Below are positions 29,401 through 44,400 of a DNA stretch of 64,000 nucleotides, piece after piece; position 1 is the stretch's first letter; every line of letters begins with the position of its first letter. The DNA is from Sinonovacula constricta (lineage: Eukaryota; Mollusca; Bivalvia; Cardiida; Solecurtidae). The notes beneath the pieces were generated by a model. It did no database searches. It was not told the origin of the DNA and saw nothing but the letters and a program-made list of their open reading frames with translations. The DNA lies in NCBI GenBank assembly GCA_007844125.1, contig CM017572.1:26927879-26991878 (forward strand), written 5' to 3'. A program made the position numbers and the translations under genes.

Positions 29401-32400
29401 ATCAACTTGTGTTTTTATTTAAATTTGTAAATCGTTTGTCATAAAAAATTTATAAAAGCAACAACTTTTATAAAGGAAAAGCTATTCAATGTGAAATATT
29501 GTACAACTTTTCCTTCATACTGTAATGTTGATTGTCTAGACTATCTACAAGCATGTGAATGCAGGTACAATTGTACAGGTATTTCTAACTTCAATAAAAC
29601 CATTGAAACAATATCTAGCGAGCACATCCAGCTACAGGTCAACACAGCAACATGAAGAAATGCTTTGTTTTTGTACTGTAATTTCTGCTACTTTGAAGAA
29701 AATAATGGTGATTAAAAAATGCGGGAATTAAATTCAATGTCAGTATTTAACAAATTGACAAATATTACAGATTTCAGACAAAAACCATAATCTAGCCTAT
29801 TATCTAGGTTATTCTATTCAAGATTCATCATGCTTGTGTTGAAGGCAGACAAGTGTACAGCCAATCTGGGGATCAAAACTAGGACCCATAAGATATTATA
29901 ATATTTTTTAAACATATAATTTTAACAAATAAGGACAATTTGAACATGATGAAGCTTTCCATAGACTAATCATAATTTAGCCTGAGAGTGCAATATCCAG
30001 AGGGAAAAAATAGATGTTTGTTATATCGGGATTGATGTGAAGCCACATTTTGTTCAGATTGCAAAATAACTCATGGAGACTAAAGCAATAAATGTCAATC
30101 AAACAACAACAAAAAATGTCAGATATTATTTAGAAAGGTAAATAAAAATAAACATAATTTATGGTATACACATTTTTATGGCTATTTATCTCTCAATGAA
30201 GTGTATAGGGAGTATACTTTGTTCAACTAAGAACAACTTTGGTAAACTTCACCTGGCATCAAAATTAAATGTGGTCTTAAAAAGTATGAAAAATAAAATA
30301 ATATTCATTCTAGGATCTGGACAGTGAATCATACTTCACATTAATGAAGATAAAAATACACTAACCAACTCACTAATCAATACTCTAAAATAAACGATGA
30401 TGGGTCAGTAACCATGTTATATCAAGTAAATTGTTTGTTGTTTAAAAAAAATCGACCCAGGTATTTACGTAAGAAAATAATCTTAACTACGTGCTATGTC
30501 TCTTGAATAAAATTTACTAACAATCTAGCAAATTAAGGGACAAAGGATTTCACATCCTGGCTTGAGTTCCACACTTTAAAATTATAATTATGTGTTTATA
30601 ATTTTACTTTTGTATTTTAAACACTGATTAAAAGTACTTTTTTTCTACTAAGATGTGATCTAAAATCATATGTTAGTAAGTCATATGCTATTTGTACATT
30701 TAGTCATCTGCAGATTAACTACTCCAGTTGACTTATTACCATGAAATTAAACACTTTGTGTTGTTTATGTTTATTTTAGTTATTTAAAGTATAACAGACT
30801 TTGTTGCTGGTTCAATGTGGGATGTTTATCACAAAAAAAGAAAATCTGCACCGTTAACGAAAAGCTTCATCCCTCAATCATTCTACTGAGATACCTGTTT
30901 TCAATGCTGAAATCATGAAATTAAATATTCTCTAAGTTAATTTTATTGATTTGCTTTTGACTTTTAACACCCAAAATAGTATGCAGCAAATGTCTTGCTT
31001 TGAGAGAAACAAATATGAGCTGCTTGAAGCAATTTATAGCTGTAATACCAAAAGATGCAAAAAAAGATGGTTAATATGATTCAAAATGCGTGTTAGTCAA
31101 AAAGCATATATTTTTTCACAGCAGTTTTATATGGTTATAATAATGATGAATAAAGCTGTATAGATTTGTGAATATATAGAGTTTAATTTATATTTTAACA
31201 TGGGTTGATACAATTGTGCAATTATTTAAGCAATTCATGAATATAATTTATCAAGGGTGAAGATTTTTTAACAAAGCAAGTGGGTATATTGCATGGCTGA
31301 CATACATAGCTTGATACATGAAATGAAAATGATGTCCAAATCTTACATATTGCGTGATACCATTTATGATGGAAGCAGGTGTATTTTGTGTAATGGCTTC
31401 AACAAAAGGTGTTAAAATATGGATACAGTTGTCATAGCAACTATATGCTATATAAATATTTCTGGTGAGCCTGTGGACTAAATATACAGGGATGGTTTGA
31501 TCCAGTTTCACCTCTTACAACTTTATACATAAAACAGTCCATACCACCGTTACATAAAAAAAAGCCTATTTTTAAAATGTATGTATCGGTTGTCTCACTA
31601 CTTACAATACATAGCTAGGAAAACAAGTCTTGGCGCTGAGCCAGATATAAACTTGGGACAACGGTGGAAACGATACCATGACAACTAAGCTACCGAGTCA
31701 ACTTTCTAACCAGGTGCATGCACAGTGCCATAAAAGTCTATGCATACAGAGATGCATGTAACAATAGTTTTAAAATATGTGAATCTGACAAGTTTACACA
31801 AAAAGAGAGGTATTTTAGTATTACAGATTAAATGAAATTTTTGGACAATAATGTCAGTCTACCTTGACAGCTGACATACTGAAAAGGTTAAACAATAAAT
31901 CTTTTTCTCAAGCAAACTTTGTTTATGGCAATCCAAACAATTATTGTAGTAGTAATTTTATGTTTAAATCCAACAAAAAGTGATGACTTTTAGCTGTCAG
32001 TAAAAGGTGACCTTGTTCAAACACACCCTGTGAAAGTAGCACTTTACTCTAGCCATGCTTTTGTTACCTATCAATGCTATCAGCCAGACTCCATGTTTCA
32101 GATGCCGTCAGAATCTCATATGATTTGGCGGGAGATTTTGACGCTGACTTATTTTCTGGCGTTTTTGTATCAGAGTTGCTTAGTTTGCTAGGCTCTTGGG
32201 GTAGCTTGCGCTTTTCATGTGCAACCATATTTTGTGAATCATTTGCATTGGTTGGAGGTTTGTTAGACTGTGCTTGTTGTTTAGCTGCCAACTGATCTTG
32301 CCTTGAAAAAAATGGCAAAGATAATGATAAGATATTTTATGTAAGATCTCATTCTGACAAATTTATTCTGTTAAATATATACTAATATATCCTTAATTGT

Positions 32401-35400
32401 TTTAACTTATAATTGGTTCTTAGACATTTCTGTTGTGTTATTTTTAATTTAATAGATATAAACTACTTCACTTATTTAACTAAATGCTTCCTCAGTTATT
32501 GTGTAAGACTTCAATATTTGTCATCAAAATGTATCATATTCATAATTATGACTATTTAATGGATTCAAGATACCTATCATGCTAAATTTACATGTTAACA
32601 TTTCTGCCAAATAACTTTTCTAACAGTCTTTAGACTAAATTTATTTGGATAAAGCCTAATTGCATTAACTTTAATTGGTTATGTTACTTTTAGCTGTTAC
32701 TTAAATTTAATGAATTAGATGTTTAAGAGCTTTCTTAAACTAATGCTCAAAATTAACAAAAATTAAGAGCCATGCCTCTCCACAATTATAATATTAGAAA
32801 AATCCAGCATTGTCAAAGCATACCAATCATACACACAAACCTACCTGTCTTGTATGTCCGGTGGAAGTCTGAAAATGTCTGGTTCCTCATTGCAGATCTT
32901 TCTTAGTTTCTGCAACAAAGGAGAGTAAACAAGCATTTGATAGTATGGCAGGCAATACAGTAGTCCCCTACCAGTCCCTCAAAAAGTTATGGGCCGGACA
33001 CGATTTTGCTGCAAGGTCATGCTGTGACCTTGACCTTCAAGGTAGCGACCCAAATCTTGCTCGCTACACGTCATCTCAATATGGTGATTATTTCTGTGAA
33101 ATAGTTTTAAAATCCGACTTCAAATAACGAAGTTATGGGCCGGACACGATTTTGCTTCAAGGTCATGCTGTGACCTTGACCTTCAAGGTAGCGACCCAAA
33201 TCTTGCTTGCGACACGTCATCTCAATATGGTGATCATTTCTGTGAAATAGTTTTAAAATCCGACTTCAAATAACAAAGTTATTGGCCGGACATGATTTTG
33301 CTTTAAGGTCATGCTGTGACCTTGACCTTCAAGGTAGCGACCCAAATCTTGTGCGTGCATATTGTACACATTGCTACCTATTTACATACCAAGTTTCATG
33401 CGCCTAGCTTTAATAGTTTTTAAGTTATCAAAGGATCCAGATTTTTAGCGGACAGACAGACAGACGGAATGACGGACGGAGGGTAAACCTATAGTCCCCT
33501 CCAGTGTAAACACCGGTAGGGGACTAACTATAAGCCTATGATATAGAAATAGAAATGTTCACAGAACATAATTATGCAAAAAAGTAATTATGACAAATCA
33601 GCACAAGTGTGCTTTTTCATAAACCAAATCTATCCATGATTTAAAAGGTGAAATAATCCCAACAAACACTACCATGCATAGAAACCAAATAATGTAAATA
33701 ACTCACACTATGCTGAAAGTCGGGTTTATCATCTAGGCTTCTCTGCCTGACCAGGTCAGCCGTACTCATTTTTTAAACTGATTCGGAAAGAATCATTGGA
33801 CCACAGTCTCTCTAGCTTACCCTAACTAGATTGTCTATCTCCTTGTCCCTCTCTGGTGACTGTGCCATCTGTTTGAGGCGCCTGAATCTGTCCAGCAGTG
33901 CATTGTATTCCTCGTGAAGTCGCTGTAATTTATCGTCCAACTCAGGATTGGGTCTGGGCTGTAGCATGTCATCCCCAGCACTGCCATGGATCTTCTTTTT
34001 CACATTGTCTGTGGCAGGGTCTGGCTCCTGTAAGATTATTCATGGATACTGAACTGGGTGTTTCATGCTTAGTTTAAATATTTAAATTCATTTATTTTGA
34101 TAAATTTTTTCAAGTTAAAATATCATTAATAATCACAGCGGCTGTACCAGTATTTCTCCTTAGCTTAAATCTTCAATACAATGAACAGATGCAAAAAAAT
34201 ATGAATATATATGTTTTGCAACACACCCAATAATTGGATGTTATGAGATACCTATGTACCTGTATGGCAATTTTTATCCTTATTTGTGTTCCTACTGTTT
34301 GTTTAATAATGTACACAATATCTGATTGGCCAATGTGATAGCTGCCATTCAAAATGATTTTGTCAGTGAGCTTTTTGACTGGTCAGTGCACTTCCTGTCA
34401 TAGACTTTGATTTGTCCATAACATTTGTCATAATAATTGGTCAAAATATTTAATGCTATACAATCTGATTGGTCATTAACTTTAATGTAATATGTAATAC
34501 AAATTACCTGAGACTCTGCCTGTGAGTCCTGACTCTCTCTTCGTTTCTGCTGGAAGGGCTGACGTTTGGCAGACTTCTCCTTCATGTTCTCCTCCACCTT
34601 CTCATGAATCTCATCAAACTTCATCCCCAGCTTGAACAACTCTCCCTCCAACTCCTTCTCCTGATCAAAGTTGACCTCTGACCCAGCAGCGGTAGACCTG
34701 CGCAGGACATTGTAATCCTCCTTAGACTGAAGGTAGTCCCGTCGGAGTTTCTCATGGTCACCACGGATATGATCAAACACCTGCTCCTGTTCCTCTAGAG
34801 ACAGCTGGTTCTCCCCAAGGAGTGTATGGAATGATTGCATCTGAAATATTTGCAAAAAAATACATCAACTCTATGATATACCCATAACATACACTACCCA
34901 CTCTCACTACCCATACAGGACATCCTATTACCCATATTTTATGTCCTTACCCGTAAGTTACATCCTTATCAGTTTACTCAAGGTTTTGTTGAACAGTACT
35001 CCTTTTGTTTTATTAAAATGCATTATGCTTTTTATCACATCTAAGGACTTAAACTAGATTTAATAACATTTCAACAAAACAATAATTAATTGAACATGAA
35101 CACTGATAAAAAAAATGTATGCAAAACAGTGAAAATAATTTTAAAAAATACAGTCTTGTACTTGTTCCTATGCTTACCTGTTCATCAAGGTTCCGTGCTT
35201 GGAAGAGCAGACCCAGTTTGACCTTTTCTGCATCATTAGCAATTCCACCAGGTTGTTCGACCTCACCACGAGGAGTGCTGGTAGAGTCCATACTATTGGT
35301 GGAGTCAGACCGTGGCAATCTAGGTGCTGGGGATGTCCCTCTCTGCAGCATGGGTCCAGGAAGGCCATGATCTCCAGCACCAGTGTCTATAAATGGAAAC

Positions 35401-38400
35401 AGAAGAAGAAATATGATGATCATAAAATACCAGTTTTTTAGTGATGTCACTTGTGAAGCACAGGGACTGACCCTGCATGACCTTGACTACTAATGGTCAA
35501 TCTTCATTCCTGGAAATCACTAATGTTAAAATTCATATTGTAATCTGTCTTAACATGAAATTCAAATGATTATTCTGTGAAATAGGGATTTACATGAAAT
35601 GCAGATCTATGAATGAACAGTTCCATACAGGAATATCACTCAGTGACTAGAGGAAAGGTTGAAAAATGGAGCAAACTATTATTAGAATTAATGTTCTCAG
35701 TCTAGGGTTTCCTCACCCATTTGGAAATGAAGGAAAAGGAATTTTTTGCAGCTGAACACATGCCTGCTTTCCAATTCGGTGTACATTTGATTACATGTGG
35801 AGTAATTTTGACCATTATTCGCACATCTTTTAATGCTCACAGGTTTAAACCTACACCACCTAAAACAGTGTTTTTCAGTGCTTTGATTGGATATCAGTAT
35901 TAGCTTGGTGGTTTATTGCTATGGGTTTTTAACAAGACAAGATAAATACCATCTTTGCTGCCAAAGGAAGAACATGTGTTAAAAATGCAATACCACTCTT
36001 GATAACTTTCATCATAATCCAGATCTGTTCATACTTCATAACAGTTCTTCATCATACAAGGCTATTAAGTAATGCATGACCAAAATAATAATAATATGGC
36101 ATTTTTTAAACTTTCTTACTGTTTTTGTAGGTGACCCCTCTTGTTTCACATAGCATATCAGCCAGCAGATGGTTATATTGAGGATGTTAAATCATGCTAT
36201 GTGTGTATCCATTTAAGTTTACGCGAAATGACAATCTGATATTTTTATCCTGTTAGATCACACTGACACAATTATGGTCATTTTGGCAATGTTCAGCAAA
36301 TGAATGATACAGGAAGACCCAAGAAATATTTCTGGGTAGAACGACGAGTGCAATGCAGGTCAGCTGGAGGAACTCCCCACATGAAGGATCACGCCCCACG
36401 TGGGATCACAACTCTAACTGCTTGGCCCGGGCACCCTGATACATATATGACAGTAAATTGAAAATTAATGTAAACAGACTAAATTTTCTTACAAGTTGGA
36501 AACATTATACAATAGAAATGAGTGACCCAAAATTGTTCCGAGGACTTTCAAAAACAGGGGACATAACTCAGTAGTATGTAAAGTACAAATTAACACAAGT
36601 GTATTTATTTATATAGCTAACATTTAAGGAGGGATTAAGCACTTGACAACATGCCAGTATACAAAGTAAGACGGTTAATCCATTATGAAAGCATGCAAAT
36701 AGAGATCATGGAATGAAGTAAATCCTAGTTCTTTGCCAGATTGTTTGGGTATTTTGTATTTCATGTTACAATCTCACCTATAGTGAGTAGGGTCTGACCT
36801 TGCAGCTCTTTGGTCTTGAAGAACAGCTCTGACCAATTTAATGCTTAAGTTGAGTCGAGGTGTTATGAATGTTCCTCTATAGGAAAGACACTATTGTTTT
36901 TAGAAGGGTGGGGAGGGTGAACCAGCAGGGCATCACATGTCATCTGGCAGCTCTTATTGCATTTTTTTAGAAAAAACAGAAAAACAGAAAATCGCAGGTG
37001 TTCTGTGAGACCTTCTTCAGAGAAAAGGACAGAGTAGTTTGTTTTTTAACATTGTAGCTTGAAACAATATGTGTTGCTTGCAATTAAAAAAAGTAGCTGG
37101 CATTTATAGGAATTCACAGCTGAATGGCGAGGTACTGTTAAACAAAAGAAACTGAGTATACCAATATTAACCATGTAGCTTGTAAATGCAGATAACATTG
37201 AAAAAACAACAACAAAGTAGCAAATACTCTACTTCCCATCAGATGTACGGTTCATTACTGTCAAATGTTTATGTAATGTATTGACAGTGTAAGTGCATGT
37301 TAAGTTCCCAGGATAGTCATCTTCTTGCTTGGATGTCTCACGTCTGTGCACTTTCCTGTCCATGTCTTTATTTAACATCCCACTAATACAATCAGTACAT
37401 TTATGACAGTTTCCACTATCCCTAATGAGATAAACCGCAACAAATGTCTACCATGAACTGTACCTAAGGTCAGATGGAAGACTTGCTTACTTTTGAATTC
37501 ATATTTAGATATGTACATTCCACATAATGTTATGGTATTTGCATTCCAACAAGAAAATCTTTTGGTATTTGCATCTTGCCAACACAATGTGTTGGTATAT
37601 GCATCCTGCCAACATAATTTTTTGGAGAGTGCATCCTGCCAACACAAAGTTTAGGTATATGCATCCTGCCAACATAATTTTTTGGAGAGTGCATCCTGCC
37701 AACACAAAGTTAAGGTATATGCATCCTGCCAATACAATGTTTAGGTATATGCATCCTGATTATACAATGTTTAGGTATATGCATACTGCCATGACACTGT
37801 TTTGGAGTGTGCATCCTGTCAACATAATGTAAGAAGTGTGCAACTTGCATTGGGGTCGTTCTGCCAAGTTCAACCTCATAATGGTGTAGAAACAAAAGTA
37901 AATCCAACATGGGAGAAAAAGTCTGATAAAAAAAACATTCAAATGGAAGTTTTTGCCATTAATAGGACCCATACCCATGCATCAAGGGGCGAAGGATATG
38001 TCAGTCAACAATAATGACAACATGTACCACTAGGCCACAAGTGCCTGCTTATTCTGCTATCTGGACCAAAGGGTTATCATCACAGATCTTCAATGTGAAG
38101 GACACTGGTCTACTTTCTCAATTTAAACTAGCAGGCAAGTATAACCATCATTACTGGTATGGATTTTCAATCACTGAACAAAACTGACATAGTGGAATTT
38201 GATAAACACACACTTGACTGATAGCCGCTTTATATAAGATAGTCTACTGATGATACAACAGTCTTGTGTGTTATATCATTACTGATCATTATTTACAATG
38301 ACTGAAAACATTCAGCTTAAACAGTAACATTCCAGGACTTGACGACTTGCACTATACTATTAATATTTTTTAGACAGTGCTAAAATAATGTCTAAGGCAT

Positions 38401-41400
38401 TCCATATGAAAATGGCTACTCAGTGGTGAAATGCCATTATTCGACAAATCATTCTCAGAAAAAATGAACTTTATCTGTTTCAAGTGTTTCAATTTCACAA
38501 TTATTTTTCTGTCATACCAGTTTGATGTTAGCTCTAAACTTTACAGCATTAACTGTATTGAATGACTATGCAGTGAACATATGACATAGCCTCAAACCTG
38601 AAATTAAACTACAAAATATTTATGATATATGAAAGCATTACTACAAATTCTTTGCCTACACCAAGTGGGCAATGATAAACAAAAAATTAAGGCAAACAGC
38701 TTTTAATTAATTAAATTCAATTGATTTTGTATTTACAGAAATATATCCAATGCTCATGTTTGTATTGTCAAATTGTCAATATTGGTATGTATAGTTTGAT
38801 AACCTGACTTGTGTCATAAATTTGTCATACAAAGAAAAGGTTCAGTGAGTTAACACATAAACTGCTTAAAACAAACTTAATGGGTCAAGCCAATAAATAA
38901 AGATCCAGAGCAACCAGCTCCCTCTAGGGGCAGTCTAATCGAGACCTGTACATGTACCTGCTACATAAATCTCTGGTAATATGTATAGTGACTTTTGCAC
39001 GTAGCTGTAAACAAAGAACTAAGATTATAAAATGTTCGAATTAAAAACAAAATTTGGAAGGTAGAGGGGGGGAAACATTGTAACAAATTGACTTCAAGCA
39101 GAATGGGCATTGAAACAGTGTTACAAAGTAACAATAGGCACTCTAGTGAATGAATGGTAAGTGGGGTGATCCCAATAAATAACAAATTGGCTGTCACTCA
39201 AATCAATCTCCTGTGAGTCAAACTAGTCACAATACCACAATGGTTTCTGGAGCTTTTCTGTCTTTTTATTCTTCATCTGCTAAACATGTACTGATAAAGC
39301 TTAGGTAAATAAGTATTAATCCAGATCAGCCAGTTCCCTGTTAGTATTGTTACTGCCAAATACAAATCTTGTTCTTAGACATCAGTTAACGTTTATCCTT
39401 TAAAGTAAATGATAGTTTTATCAAATATATGTATGTATATATTTTGTTCAACAAACATATGTCAAACTACACTCATTTGCTTCTAATATGTATCTATCTA
39501 GAATCCTTGAAATTATTGTTATAGATAACATATCCATTAAAAACCAGTAGGGAATCTTAGCATTTATAAAAAAAATGTACATATAAAAACTCTGTATATT
39601 ATATTATTTAATTACCTTTAACATAACTGGTTGCTTTTACTTCCATCCATTCCATCCTTAACACACATAACCTTTTTCTTCTAAAAAAGATTCCCTTCTT
39701 GTAACAATGCTTATCCACAGTTTTTCACCATCCTTCAATTTTAATAATTGCTTTCATATAAAAAAGCGACTTTCACTTCAAGGTTTAGTTCTGTGTTTCA
39801 AAACATCATTCAATTTAAATGTATACCAAACTGTCATTCAAGTCAGCTCCATTTCCATCAATGTTCAATACCTAAAAAAACCTGCTGTATGTCATTTGAT
39901 GCCAATTATAAATTTATTCACTTATGTGTATACGTTGAAATGATTGTATGGCTTCAATGGACAGCATAAACTAGTAACTGAATAGACTCAAATGTCAGTG
40001 CTAATAAATCTTAAAATTGTACATGGTTTAAAAATATAATATTTCAAATGAATATATTGATTTTGGCCCTAATTTCAGTGTTCTATATGGTAATATTTTC
40101 AGTAGACCACCCAACAATTATGACCATATCCACCTACACCTAGAAATATGATCACCTCTTTATTGTGGCCAACATTAATAGGATTACTCCTTATTTAAGC
40201 AACCCTGTTGCATTTTTTACATTACATTTTCTTTGACATCACATTTTCATCATCTTTAGTGCAATTTTCATGACATATTTTTGTTATCTATATCTTAATG
40301 TTAAAGAATAATTTTGATTCCGCTACACAAAAGAAGTCAAATTTAAAAACTTTTTAAATCAGTTATGGCCAAATCCAAAACCTTTAAACCTTATTCTAAT
40401 TTTAAAGAATATCCCTACTATTATGTCCACCTCAAGTTAAAGTACTGGTACAGCCTGGTGAAATATGGTGCATGCTACAAAACATTTGCACCAATAGTGT
40501 TTGCATAACCTTAAATAAAGTTCAATTTGAACATATCATTATAAATCACTTGTAGTTTTAAGGTTCCATACCCCTCCTTTGACAAGTAGATCAGGTCTAC
40601 TATATATCTGCACCACAACATATCTGTATGTATCAGCAGTATGAGAATTGTTCAATAGATGTACACCCTTATAATGCTACTTTTTCCAGTTACACAATTT
40701 ATTTTCTAACATCTTCCTGTATAAAATACTGTAACTTGACATACTGATTAAGTCTTGACAACAAATAGTGCAGATCGTGATCTGATAGTTATAACCTGGA
40801 CCTGATCTGGATCCATACTATTTACCTTTGATCTATACATTTACAGCAGGTTAAGGGTAAAGGTACTTGCCCATTGCCTACATTCATTATGAGATGGATT
40901 TTATGGCACAATGATGACAACAGTGTTTGCAAAATAAGGTATCAACCAATATTTCTGGGCCATTTACAGTTAATATTGAACTACCAGTTACCACACCTTG
41001 GCAGCCCTGCTGGGGAAAACTAAATAAACTTATTTACAGATGACAACATTAAAGCTGCCTTGACAAAGTTAGTCTGGTGTACATTTTCAATTTAAACTTT
41101 TGCACAAAAAGTGACACTGTACCACCAGGTATCTTAGTTTAATTATCACAGCTGATTACTTGCTTATATGTTAAACTATTTTTGGGGGGCTGTATGTAAA
41201 TACTTAAAACAATAAGAAATATGGGGAGTGGTGAGGCTTTAAAAATTACGCATGTTTGTTACTGTGAGAAACATTGACCAAATTTGTAATCAACAAAAAA
41301 AATTGATTAGTTATTTTTAAAGAAAGGAACGCTATTTACAACCAAGACACCAAAATATCATAAATCTGCTGATAACAAAGAATGTTACACTGTTTAAATA

Positions 41401-44400
41401 CTGCTAAACTACATGGTTAATATAGAGAATTTGATATGAGTGTTCATTAGATCATGAAAATATTAAATGAATTGGATGAAATGATACAAAACGATTAATT
41501 TTTTCATTATCTCATGAACACAAATATTAGATTCTCTTTACCACATAACCAAAACATCAGCGTTTTTTGTTTTACAATTCATCATCTTTTTATATTATTA
41601 ACAGTCAGCCTTGACATGTGTAATTCAGTTTGGGCGAATCTGCACAAAAATAATTTCACTCTGTATTCAACCATGTTTCATAAAAAGGGAACAGATTCAT
41701 TTATCACACGGCTAAAATTTTTTTTTTTTTATTAATTAAAATGAAATTGTCCAACAAAATGCATAAAAAAGTGACAACAAAGTGACCAGGACATGGCATA
41801 TATTTTATGATGACACACTATGACTTAGTGCGCATGAGTGTTACCTCATGTTCGCGCAGTAGGTTATGTGATAAAATGTATTCACTTTTGTAAATCATAT
41901 TACTGCTTAAATGTCAACATGTTTTCAGTGGTAATACAATCATGTATGTGCATAGTAAAAAAATACTGTGTCTCATGGTCCATTTGCCCATAAGGATCTG
42001 AGTGCTTTTAAGGTCTGCTACCATTGCTGACTACATTTTTCTGTAAGTATAGTACAATAGAGGCTGAAAGGTCTAGATGTGCTAAAATTAAAAGCAATCC
42101 AAAACCATTGACAATAATTGTGTTACCACTTCTTTTCCACCATAAGCCTAATTAAATTGGCATGTAGGCTAAACAAAATTGGGGCATTTCTCATTGCATC
42201 TAGCTTGATAGCTAGGAATTCAACTTTGGCTAGTTTATTATAAATATAAGTTATAAGTTGTAGCAAACTTTACATGTTAAGTTTGATGACTTAAATGGTA
42301 ATATAATTCTTTTCGCATTAATGAGTTAATAAAGCATATATATTGTTATTTATTTTTTTTTAAAACTAGTACTTTTTAGGATGAGTTTTACAAAGAAATT
42401 AAACTGCTTTTTTTTACTAATCTATGAAAACAATAAGCTAGGTCACGTCAAATTAATTTTGTGGGTTATATACAACATATTTTTTTATAATTTAAATATT
42501 GATCTATTTTGAAAAGATGGTATTGAAGTCTCATTAAAGCTGCTTTGTCTTTTTTAGATATTTCTAGTTACATCTGTTTTCATGAAAACAGAATGTAAGT
42601 AAAAATACATTTACTATGATGGGGTGCAATAGATTAAACAAAAATGCATCAAAGGCTATTTAGTAAGGTCAGATTGCTAAGCTTTGATCTTATATGACAT
42701 GAGAGAATTTAGTGAACAGTCTCCCCTAAATAGTCAATGAATGCAAGTAGGTCCTTTCATTTGGCTTACTCAGTTACTATGCTTGTACTCGTTGGAGTGT
42801 ATGTTGACTTTTCTGACTTTCATGTGATACCCAGATTAATCATTATCAACACTTTCTTTCTGTTTTTTTAAATAACATATCTTGAGAAGTATTTAAATGG
42901 ATTTTTAGATTATATTTATGCAAAAGAAATTTCACTGTTTGTAATTGCACAATCTGAAAAATAACATGTGACAAAGTCCAAGAATTCTGACTAAAAGGAC
43001 CTACCTAATGTTTGGAATACCTCGGATATTATCTAACAAGGGAGATAATTTCCATTTCACCAATATATCCTATTGGTGTTGATGTGACCCTGACAACTGA
43101 CTTTACATTGTTCTTCATAACTACATTGACAGGATAAAAAAAATTAACTCATGGTTAAAATTTGACTTAAAACTAAAATACAGATGGCCTCTTTTTTATT
43201 TAAACTATGTACATCCTGATTCGGTTACTTTTTTTTTTATAAACCAGTGCAATATTAATCAGTCAGGTTCTTCTGGTTGATTCTGCATTTAATGTTCTGT
43301 TAAAGGAGCTCATTAACTTAGTGTTGGTTATTACTTTAAGTTCATATCCACTAGGAAAAAATTACTAAGGAGATTTGTTGAAAGTTTCTGATGATTTACG
43401 TGTCTAGATGCAGCAATCATTTTGCAGCAGTATGAAATTCATGCAAATTTCATAGTTTATTTTGGTTTAAGTTCATGTTATTCCTCTCATGGTCTGTTGA
43501 GCACATATGTGAAAGATAGAGAGATGTTTATTCAATACTTTTAGGCCACTGTACATAACAACAAATAAGTATATGTTATTTCAATGGCATGCAGTTGACA
43601 ATGCATACAACTACAACACAGCATGATTCAGTCTAGATGTGTATCATATTTCTCAGATATATATACATGTAAGCTGTAAATTGAAATAACATATAAAGGG
43701 AAAAAAACACAATTACACCAAAACCACTATTGTTATTATTTGCAAACGTGGCAAATCATGTCTGTTCAATAAAGATGTATGCAGAAATAAACTTCAAGTG
43801 AACTGGCTAATACCAGTGGTCAAAGAACACCCATATGACAGTGAAAGGCCCAGTGCAATATCTGGCGACAGGTTAATTAAGTTAAATCCATGGTTAACTA
43901 AATATACCCTCTAGCAATGTCTGTGAAGCAAGTCATGTTTAAGCATTCACAAGAAAAATACTTTTCTAACAAAACACTTTTTCCTATGTGATAAAGAGGG
44001 CCAAAGCCAAGGACTCAATCAATATGATGCACTGTTACATCAAAGGATTTGCAATAATTCTGGTAAAGAATAAAGTCTGCACAATAAGTGAACATTTTGT
44101 GTCAGTAAACTTGCAAATATTGATTCAAACCTAAGTTACATAGTAAGGATATGACAAAAGATTGTCCACACACACACACGTCTACACATGATAATGATCT
44201 TAATGAGGTGAAAACAGCCAAAACAAAGACACGATTGGTTTTGTAGTTAAGGACTATACCCGCAGCAACTACAGTTGAAACTTACATTGCAGAATTGAAT
44301 GACAGCACAACATTTTGAGTTGTGGGTACATAACATATCACATTTTGAGGGCATTTTGTATATTTTGGCATTTTGTAAATTTTAAAATTTTGATATTTTT

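Noticed and set aside
32945..33127. 60-codon plus-strand open frame
   Set aside because: It begins just outside and reads into the 146-bp repeats of the inverted-repeat element.
34349..34507. Extension of exon 3 to the end of its open frame
   Set aside because: A good donor at 34508/34507 and phase agreement with exon 4 place the exon end earlier; the extension has intron-like composition.
36779..36888. Longer version of the cassette exon using the stronger acceptor CTTTCCTATAG
   Set aside because: In the phase needed between exons 1 and 2 it contains TAA stops; only a different phase is open, which would not join the neighbours.
37372..38014. Overlapping open frames of 66-101 codons on both strands
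   Set aside because: They follow the 30-bp minisatellite, whose period is a multiple of three and lacks stops.
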